Shown one piece after another: positions 58,100 through 64,000 of a DNA stretch of 64,000 nt (position 1 is the first letter of the stretch; the number at the start of each line of letters is the position of its first letter). The translations under genes and the position numbers were made by a program. Source of the DNA: Elizabethkingia meningoseptica_A (lineage in GTDB: Bacteria > Bacteroidota > Bacteroidia > Flavobacteriales > Weeksellaceae); assembly GCF_045762675.1 (NCBI RefSeq), contig NZ_JBJDLK010000003.1, positions 124,001 to 188,000 on the forward strand, in the 5' to 3' direction. Below the pieces are notes generated by a model. It searched no databases. It was given only the letters and a program-made list of their open reading frames with translations, and was not told where the DNA came from.

Positions 58100-60961
58100 T
58101 TAAAAATCAATATTAGCTCCAATTGATACCGTCCGCGGGTTGGGGTATACGCTCAATGAAAAGGTTCCCAGCCCCTCCGGATCAAAACCTTTCCATTTGG
58201 TAAATACCGCCAGATTCTCTCCCTGTAGAAAAATCCGGAGTGACTTGACAAAACTATTATCCAGAAATTTCTTAGGTACATTATATCCCAAGGTGACTGA
58301 CTTCAATCTGACAAATGAAGCATCGAACAAAAAGCGGTCACTCATGGCAGAAAAATCCGCAGCCTTAAGAGCCGGTATACTGGTATTTCTATTTTCAGGC
58401 GTCCATGCATTCAACAAATCGGCAGACACATTTATCCCACTTGCAGCATAAGCCGGGCTCATTGCCCATACCAACTGATTGTCGGATCTGTAAAAATCCG
58501 CCTGAAAAGTAAACAGTACATCCAGAAAGAATCCTTTATGAGAAGCTTTTATACCACCTCCCCCAGTATAGACAGGAAAGAAATTTTTATCTTTTTTTCT
58601 TCTGTCTGCCTCTATCGGGCGCTCTGTAACACTTCCGTCCGCAGCAAGATACTGCCCGTTACCATTTTCAGGATTTACGCCTAACCAGGGAACAAGGTTC
58701 CACTGGCGGTAAGGTCCACCTTCTTCCATAAGTAAGTCCCCAACCTTAACGGGTATTTCAAGTCTTATCAATTTATTTTTATTCCATGATGCATTCGCAA
58801 ATACCGAAATATTGGTATTGGAATTATTAACAATTTTATAGTTCAGTGCAAGTTCTATCCCCGTATTCTTCATGTCTCCAAAGTTTCCTTTATACTGATA
58901 AAACCCTGTTACTGCAGAGGATCTTAAGTCATTATACAATTCACCGGTCTTTTTCTCATAGAAATCCAGATTACCTTCCAGCCTGTTTTTGAAAACACTA
59001 AAATCCAGCCCTACATTCAATTGGGTAACTTGTTCCCATACGAGCGTTCTATTTGCAATATTACTTACCGCTAAACCTACACTATTATTATATCCGTTAT
59101 TAGCCGTATTCAGGTCATAGATAATACTTGTTCCCAGCAACATTGCGTTGGTACCCGCTCCGGCACTTATAATATTCTGGTTTCCCTGTGTACCATAGGA
59201 AGCCCTGAGCTTCAGCATTCCGATGCCGGAATTTGCCATAAAGTCTTCTTTATCTATATTCCAGCGTCCCGCAACCGACCAGAAAGTTCCCCATCTGTTT
59301 TCTTTTGTAAACCGGTAACTGCCATCCCTTCTGATCACACCTCCAAAACCATATTTACCGTTATAATCATAGTCCAGTGTTCCGAAATAAGACAGAGCAC
59401 CGGCATTGATTTTTCCGGATGAAACACCAGGTACATACTTATTCGGATCTGCGGCACTATACGGAACATATCCCGTTCCTGCTCCTAAAGACCATGTTTT
59501 AGGATTCAGTCCGTTTTGTGATTGTGTGGCAGAGAGATAATGCACTTTTGTATACTCGAGATAACCACCCAAATCCAAAGTATGATTTCCCCATACTTTA
59601 TTGAATAACACTTTTGTAACTGAATTCATATTAAGCTCTCTTACATTTTGCTGTGATTCGCTACCACCATACTGCGTATTGGAATTCCGGGCTACAATTA
59701 GTGCCAGATACCCCCACGGTGCTCTTCCGGTTAGCCGGTTGGTAACTCTATAATCTGCGCCCGTAGTATTACCAATGGTAATGTTATCTGTAAGTTTATA
59801 GTTAATATTTCCGGTTACAAATGTATTCACCTCATCATACCGGTTAAACATACTGAGGTAATCTTTTCTTATATTATCTTCCAGCACATATACACTTTTT
59901 CCGCCTGAAAAATCGCTTCCTATGGCATCCAGTAACTCCTGACCTGTTCTATATTGTCCAGATTTCAGATAGGGCAGCCCCGTGAAAGAACCCAACAAAG
60001 GGTTCTGAATACTATTCGCGCTCAATCCGTTAGTATCTTCCTGATTTAATTGGTTTCTCCGGGAAAAACCTATTGATGACTGAACAGAATAGGTAAGTCT
60101 GTTATCCTGTGATTTGCCGTTGAGATTTATTCTGAATGTCATTCTTTTGAAATTTGTATTCGCCACCATTCCTCCCTGCTCCATATAACCAGCGGAAGCA
60201 AATCCGTTTACATTTTCACCTCCTCCCGACAGTTGTACATTATGTTGAGTTATAAGATCCTGTTTAAAAAATACTTTCCGCCAATTTGTATTCACAGGGT
60301 AATTGGCAATTTCTTCGTCGGACAGGGATACTCCCGGATTAATTCCCAGCCGCTTCTGAATGGTAAGAAATTGCGATGCATTGGCAAGATTAAATTTATG
60401 ATCCGGTAACTGGCTTACCCCTGTTGTGGTACTATAAGCAACCTTTAGCGGAGTATTGTATTTTGCAGATTTTGTTTTAATTAATAAAACGCCATTTGCA
60501 CCTCTGTTACCATATATAGATGTTGCAGCAGCATCCTTTAGTACGGTTACGGACTCTATATCTTCCGTATTCAGATTTCTGAACTGATTTGCATTGGTGG
60601 GAACTCCGTCCAGAATAACCAAGGGTTCGGTATTGGCACTTACGGAAGAAATTCCCCGGATAATTGCATCAATCTTTGCAGACCCCGGTGAACCGGAGTT
60701 AGATGAAATGGTTAATCCCGGGGTTGAGCCCTGCAATGAATTGAGGAACGACACATTCGGCCGGTCTTCAAGCCGCTCTGCTGTCACTATGGTGTTTGCA
60801 GAAACATCCTTAGGCTTTGCTAATCGTTTATTATAACCAAGAACCACAACTTCTTCAATATTTTTGGTTTTTGCGGTGTCTGTTTTTTTCTTTTGTGCCG
60901 ATATTCCATAACCAATAAAGAACAGAACTGCGGCAGTAAGCATTCGGTATTTTATTCTCAT
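58100..60961 (-). CDS. SusC/RagA TonB-dependent transporter (pair 4)
   Basis: 953 residues: signal peptide ending GISAQ, TonB-box-like IEEVVVLGYNKR, plug motifs EPLVILDGVPTNANQ and LKDAAATSIYGNRGANGV, barrel ending TVSIGANIDF. Again without the N-terminal carboxypeptidase-regulatory-like domain. A -7 box (TAAGTTTG) lies 62 nt upstream. The nearest regulator is the XRE gene 700 bp away on the other strand. Confidence 0.95.
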   Translation of the reverse strand: MRIKYRMLTAAVLFFIGYGISAQKKKTDTAKTKNIEEVVVLGYNKRLAKPKDVSANTIVTAERLEDRPNVSFLNSLQGSTPGLTISSNSGSPGSAKIDAIIRGISSVSANTEPLVILDGVPTNANQFRNLNTEDIESVTVLKDAAATSIYGNRGANGVLLIKTKSAKYNTPLKVAYSTTTGVSQLPDHKFNLANASQFLTIQKRLGINPGVSLSDEEIANYPVNTNWRKVFFKQDLITQHNVQLSGGGENVNGFASAGYMEQGGMVANTNFKRMTFRINLNGKSQDNRLTYSVQSSIGFSRRNQLNQEDTNGLSANSIQNPLLGSFTGLPYLKSGQYRTGQELLDAIGSDFSGGKSVYVLEDNIRKDYLSMFNRYDEVNTFVTGNINYKLTDNITIGNTTGADYRVTNRLTGRAPWGYLALIVARNSNTQYGGSESQQNVRELNMNSVTKVLFNKVWGNHTLDLGGYLEYTKVHYLSATQSQNGLNPKTWSLGAGTGYVPYSAADPNKYVPGVSSGKINAGALSYFGTLDYDYNGKYGFGGVIRRDGSYRFTKENRWGTFWSVAGRWNIDKEDFMANSGIGMLKLRASYGTQGNQNIISAGAGTNAMLLGTSIIYDLNTANNGYNNSVGLAVSNIANRTLVWEQVTQLNVGLDFSVFKNRLEGNLDFYEKKTGELYNDLRSSAVTGFYQYKGNFGDMKNTGIELALNYKIVNNSNTNISVFANASWNKNKLIRLEIPVKVGDLLMEEGGPYRQWNLVPWLGVNPENGNGQYLAADGSVTERPIEADRRKKDKNFFPVYTGGGGIKASHKGFFLDVLFTFQADFYRSDNQLVWAMSPAYAASGINVSADLLNAWTPENRNTSIPALKAADFSAMSDRFLFDASFVRLKSVTLGYNVPKKFLDNSFVKSLRIFLQGENLAVFTKWKGFDPEGLGTFSLSVYPNPRTVSIGANIDF

Positions 60962-61022
60962 ATTAAAAAATTTAGGGTTTTATAGTTTTTAAAAAACAAC
61001 AAGAATCCGGCATGGAATAAAA

Positions 61023-61030
61023 CAAACTTA
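61023..61030 (-). promoter_or_regulatory. -7 box of susC4
   Basis: TAAGTTTG on the minus strand; leader about 58 nt; -33 box unclear. Confidence 0.4.
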
Positions 61031-61566
61031 TGGATAGCCCTCATAAAGCGAATCCGGCTAACTATAAAATACTTACTGAAACTAACTTGTTATATAAATG
61101 TACCGTGCGCAGGCGTCTTATAAATAACTTATTCGTTTACCGGATCTTGTTGTATATGGTGAGGCAATTGTCCATGAATGATTTTAAACCATATCTCTTC
61201 CCGGATGGATTGGGTAATCCATCTTCAGCTTCATTTTTACAGCAGAATTTCTGTTGGCCAAAATCTGTATTTTTGCATATCAATACAGCAGAAAGCCTTC
61301 AAAATCATTATTACATGAACATTGCCCTCGTTTTTGTTATCAGGAATCAATACAAGATGTATTGACCTGAATCATTATCGTTAAGTGCCTGTGAAATGTT
61401 TGGTATAATCGTCTGTAATTAAATAGTATAAAAATCTTATTTTAATTACTTTGTATTATAAAATTTAGCCTATATGCTATTTTTATATTAAATTTTTGTA
61501 TTTTTATTGCTCAGAGCAAAATCATTTATGATGTGGCTAATTTAGCCCGTCCATTTATAACCGACA

Positions 61567-61637
61567 ATTAGTTTTAAAGAAAATACAATTAGTTTTGTAA
61601 AAAATTTATTAGTTTTGCCTACAAAATAATTAGTTTT
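61567..61637 (+). repeat. Four helically phased ATTAGTTTT repeats, candidate XRE operator array
   Basis: ATTAGTTTT starts at 61567, 61588, 61608 and 61629 (steps 21, 20, 21 bp), so all four face the same side of the helix. The second and third are followed by G and so contain TAGTTTTG, a match to the -7 promoter consensus. The array ends 25 bp before the XRE start codon. Confidence 0.75.
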
Positions 61638-61662
61638 ACCATCACAATAACACGATACACTT

Positions 61663-62064
61663 ATGGAAACAGTAGAAAAAATTTTGAACAAAATAAAGGA
61701 GGCCCGCAAAGAATACGGCTATTCTCATGAAAGTATGGCTCATGAACTTGGAATAAGCCAGGCTGCCTATACCAATCTGGAGAAAAATGAAAGTAAACTT
61801 ACGGTTGAAAGGTTTCTTACAATTGCTGAAATCTTGAAAAAATCACCATTCTCTTTTTTTGATGATGGTGAGAACAACGTTTACAATCAGCATATTCAGC
61901 AAAACGAAAATGGTTCTATAAGCCAAATAGACCATGTAGACCATCAGGAAAACACTTACAACGACAGTAAAGAAGTTCTGGAGAAACTTTTATTCTCCTA
62001 TGAATCGAGAATCGCCGAACTTAAAGAGGAAATAGACTTCCTGAGAGGGCAGATTAAAAAGTAA
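61663..62064 (+). CDS. XRE-family (HTH_3) transcriptional regulator with C-terminal coiled coil
   Basis: 133 residues. N-terminal helix-turn-helix (about 7-62) with YSHESMAHELGISQAAYTNLE and KLTVERFLTIAEIL, the Cro/C1 pattern. The middle is Asn/Gln/His-rich (NQHIQQNENGSISQIDHVD), and residues about 100-133 form a Glu/Lys/Leu coiled coil likely to give a dimer or tetramer. It stands alone between two SusC/SusD units on the opposite strand. The four phased repeats in front suggest autoregulation; other targets are unknown. Confidence 0.9.
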   Translation: METVEKILNKIKEARKEYGYSHESMAHELGISQAAYTNLEKNESKLTVERFLTIAEILKKSPFSFFDDGENNVYNQHIQQNENGSISQIDHVDHQENTYNDSKEVLEKLLFSYESRIAELKEEIDFLRGQIKK

Positions 62065-62132
62065 TGCCGGCTAAAACCACGTAGACTTTTCCCATCAAGC
62101 ATTACACAGATTCCTAAAGGAATAAAGATTTT

Positions 62133-62200
62133 ACCATTAAGAAATTAAGAAAATTAGGAACAGATGCCCTAACTAACTTAATCCCTTAATGGTTATTTTT
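62133..62200 (+). terminator. Long three-part hairpin with T-run after the XRE gene
   Basis: Arms pair in three blocks: ACCATTAAG with CTTAATGGT, TTAAG with CTTAA, TTAGG with CCTAA, around a 9-nt loop, followed by TATTTTTTT. The size and unpaired joints are more like a REP element that also serves as a terminator. Confidence 0.65.
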
Positions 62201-62426
62201 TTGAGTACTCCAAAAAAAATTAACCACATAAACACAGGTTTCCCCCGTTAAAGGAGGCATGAATTTGCTGAGAAATTTCACAGCAGTTTACCGCAAAAAT
62301 CTGCATACTCTGTATTATCTGCGGGAAATACATAGTATATGCAGGCTTTACAGAACAGCATCATAAAAGACCTTAAAAAAATGTGGCTCACCTTACCCAA
62401 TAAAAAAAGACGGTTTATTAAAAATT

Positions 62427-62465
62427 AAAGTGCTGCCAAAATAAATATGGCAGCACTTTTTTATT
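62427..62465. terminator. Terminator between XRE gene and susD5
   Basis: 12-bp stem AAAGTGCTGCCA / TGGCAGCACTTT with a 9-nt loop; T-run on the plus side, a weaker U-rich tail on the minus side where it would serve susD5. Confidence 0.85.
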
Positions 62466-62484
62466 TATGAAAAAAACTAAAATT

Positions 62485-63894
62485 TTATTTATACCCGAAG
62501 TTTTGCTTTATGTTGCTATTCGCTGAAATTTCAGCCTGTGGAATAGGAAATGCATATTTGTATTCCCCGAATTTCACTACACCGTAGCGCTGCTTCAGGT
62601 TATCCACTAAAGGCATATCCATCCCCGTTCTGGCAATATCATCAAACCTGAACCCTTCAAAAGCCAACTCCTTTCTTCTCTCTGATAAAATATTTTGCAT
62701 GTTTGCCTGAGTATAAGAAACAGCATTTCGGTTCGCCGGTATTTTATTTAATTCAGCAAGCGCTTTATCCGGCTTCCCGTTATTGAATAATGCTTCAGCA
62801 TATAAAAGGACAACTTCTTCAAATCTTATAACAGGGATATCATCATCCGGAGTGGAATTATTCGGATACTTTCCTATGTTTCGAAATTCTTCAGTCGAGT
62901 TTCTGTTAAACCTTATAAATTCATCTGTTTTTCTGATATCGCCACTATCATATGCATCATACAGGTCTTTTAGAATTACAATATCGCCATATGCAGCACC
63001 TCTGTATATACTTGCAAGCGAGTTATTACCCATATTATCACTGGCATTCATTGCTATTGAGAAAATAATATTATCCGTAGATTTCTGCTTAAAGGTATTT
63101 ACAAAATTACTTGCCGATGCCATGGAATATCTTCCGGAATTTACGACTACTTCAGCTTCTTTCTCAGCGGTATCATATTTTTTAAAATAAGTAGCAATTC
63201 TTGCTTTTAGAGCATGAGCAGAATACAGCGTAAAATAATGTTTATTTGAGTTATCCAATCCGGGCTTCATTAACGATATGGCCTGATCAAGGTCCTGCAT
63301 TATATTATCGTAATTTTGCTGTACCGTCTCTCTTGCAGGGAATAAAGATCCCGCTTCCCGAAATGCTTTAACATATGGAACTCCCATAGCATTCATGCCT
63401 CCTTGTCCGGAAATAAACTGCTGCCCAAACAGCCTTAACAGATCAAAATGTGCTAAAGCCCTCATAATATGAGCCTGTCCTTTTAAATGTGCTAACTGAT
63501 CTGCTTCTCCTGTTGCGGATGAACCGTTAATAATAACAATATTTGCATTTGCCACCGCTTCATATATTTTATTCCATGTATCATTCGGATATCCGTCTGT
63601 TACAGCCATTTTCATCTGTGCCGGCGTTACAAATCTGTTTGAATTTGCATTTGAGAATGCATTATCAGATCTTACTTCTCCATATATAATCAGATCTCTG
63701 CCATAATAATTTGAATGCTGCATCCTATCATACCCCCCTGCCAAAACTGTTCTGAGCCCATCCAGTGTTTTCACATTCGGTTCATAATCTTTAGATTGCG
63801 ATAATGTTGGTTCAAGGGAATTATCTGTACATGCGGAGAAAATTCCTGCTATACATAGTACACTCAGAAAACTATTTATTATTATTTTTTTCAT
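62485..63894 (-). CDS. SusD/RagB family outer-membrane lipoprotein (pair 5)
   Basis: 469 residues, lipobox IFSAC (Cys22); LKGQAHIMRALAHFDLLRLFG, SAHALKARIATYFKKY, EEVVLLYAEALFNNGK and SERRKELAFEGFRFDDIAR are SusD signatures. It is shorter than the other four SusD proteins and closer to the RagB branch with VRSDNAFSNANSN near the N-terminus. The end of its SusC lies 12 bp upstream at the window edge. Confidence 0.94.
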   Translation of the reverse strand: MKKIIINSFLSVLCIAGIFSACTDNSLEPTLSQSKDYEPNVKTLDGLRTVLAGGYDRMQHSNYYGRDLIIYGEVRSDNAFSNANSNRFVTPAQMKMAVTDGYPNDTWNKIYEAVANANIVIINGSSATGEADQLAHLKGQAHIMRALAHFDLLRLFGQQFISGQGGMNAMGVPYVKAFREAGSLFPARETVQQNYDNIMQDLDQAISLMKPGLDNSNKHYFTLYSAHALKARIATYFKKYDTAEKEAEVVVNSGRYSMASASNFVNTFKQKSTDNIIFSIAMNASDNMGNNSLASIYRGAAYGDIVILKDLYDAYDSGDIRKTDEFIRFNRNSTEEFRNIGKYPNNSTPDDDIPVIRFEEVVLLYAEALFNNGKPDKALAELNKIPANRNAVSYTQANMQNILSERRKELAFEGFRFDDIARTGMDMPLVDNLKQRYGVVKFGEYKYAFPIPQAEISANSNIKQNFGYK

Positions 63895-63906
63895 TATTTC
63901 TAATTA

Positions 63907-64000
63907 TTAAAATTGTAAATTAACTCCAAACATCACAGATTTCACCGGTGGCGTTCTCAAATTGGAAAACCCATCAGCTGTAACTTCCGGATCGAATTTC
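63907..64000 (-). CDS. SusC/RagA TonB-dependent transporter (pair 5), C-terminal end only
   Basis: The last 30 codons of a minus-strand gene that continues beyond the right edge: FDPEVTADGFSNLR then PPVKSVMFGVNLQF and stop. FDPEV and the final alternating strand ending in Phe are the usual SusC C-terminus (compare GVDPEVGP...GFNFSF in pair 1). Its position 12 bp before a SusD gene confirms the call. Confidence 0.9.
   Translation of the reverse strand, partial: KFDPEVTADGFSNLRTPPVKSVMFGVNLQF

Larger units (their letters stand above)
60962..61662. other. 701-bp divergent intergenic region susC4 / XRE gene
   Basis: It contains the susC4 -7 box (61023-61030, minus strand), two copies of CCGGATTC/GAATCCGG (61002-61009 and 61051-61056 approx.), and at its right end four ATTAGTTTT repeats before the XRE gene. 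An open frame of 111 codons at 61030-61365 lacks coding character and was rejected. Confidence 0.65.
62065..62484. other. 420-bp convergent intergenic region XRE / susD5
   Basis: It holds a long interrupted hairpin followed by T-run (62133-62200), a CCGC/GCGG inverted pair near 62290-62324, and the terminator at 62427-62465. No coding region was seen. Confidence 0.7.

Noticed and set aside
61030..61365. 111-codon open frame between susC4 and the XRE gene
   Set aside because: No recognisable domain or coding bias; its start overlaps the minus-strand susC4 promoter box.
1..64000. CRISPR arrays, prophage, integrons, toxin-antitoxin pairs, biosynthetic clusters
   Set aside because: No spaced short repeats of CRISPR type and no cas, integrase, transposase, phage, toxin or NRPS/PKS genes were found in either strand.

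Overview
The window comes from a Flavobacteriia genome, probably Elizabethkingia or a close Chryseobacterium relative. The evidence is low GC, five SusC/SusD pairs, GLPGLI, Porin_10 and BshC proteins, and Bacteroidetes-type promoters (TTTG or TTG, 17-20 nt, TAnnTTTG). No rRNA operon, insertion-sequence transposase, CRISPR array or phage gene was seen. The genus is an inference from gene content.

Layout. 1-6 kb: 5' part of a sterol-desaturase-like gene, two GLPGLI genes, then the str operon rpsL-rpsG-fusA-rpsJ, all on the minus strand. About 120 bp holding the end of rpsJ, its terminator and a promoter is duplicated around the second GLPGLI gene. 6-17 kb: housekeeping genes (dps-like, pncB, tspO-like, rmuC, an SpoU methyltransferase, 5-FCL, a TrhO fusion, htrA), plus an unrecognised membrane-anchored protein and lipoprotein pair next to a perfect palindrome. 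17-26.5 kb: two tandem SusC/SusD pairs. 26.6-32 kb: an LptD-like protein, RidA, an amidase, and rpsT between two tRNA-Glu genes.

32-41 kb is a predicted mannoside locus: GntR regulator, secreted GH38 alpha-mannosidase, ROK kinase, a fusion protein with a mannose-6-phosphate isomerase domain, and a sugar MFS porter. The mannosidase would release mannose, the porter import it, the kinase phosphorylate it and the isomerase pass it to fructose-6-P. Between the mannosidase and kinase genes lie a possible MITE and two diverged 285-bp repeats. These repeats and the 5' end of the kinase gene each carry three perfect DnaA boxes (TGTGGATAA) at identical 75/30-bp spacing, nine in all on one strand. This is the strongest unexplained structure here and a candidate replication origin or DnaA-binding locus.

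41-46 kb: a third SusC/SusD pair, preceded on its own strand by a SAM-I (S-box) riboswitch and terminator, so this outer-membrane uptake system is predicted to respond to S-adenosylmethionine. 46-56 kb: aroQ, pckA, a GHMP kinase, fabD, a LysM/binding-protein-fold protein, bshC and a putative porin. 56.5-64 kb: a fourth SusC/SusD pair, an XRE regulator preceded by four helically phased ATTAGTTTT repeats, and a fifth SusD with the very end of its SusC cut by the window edge.
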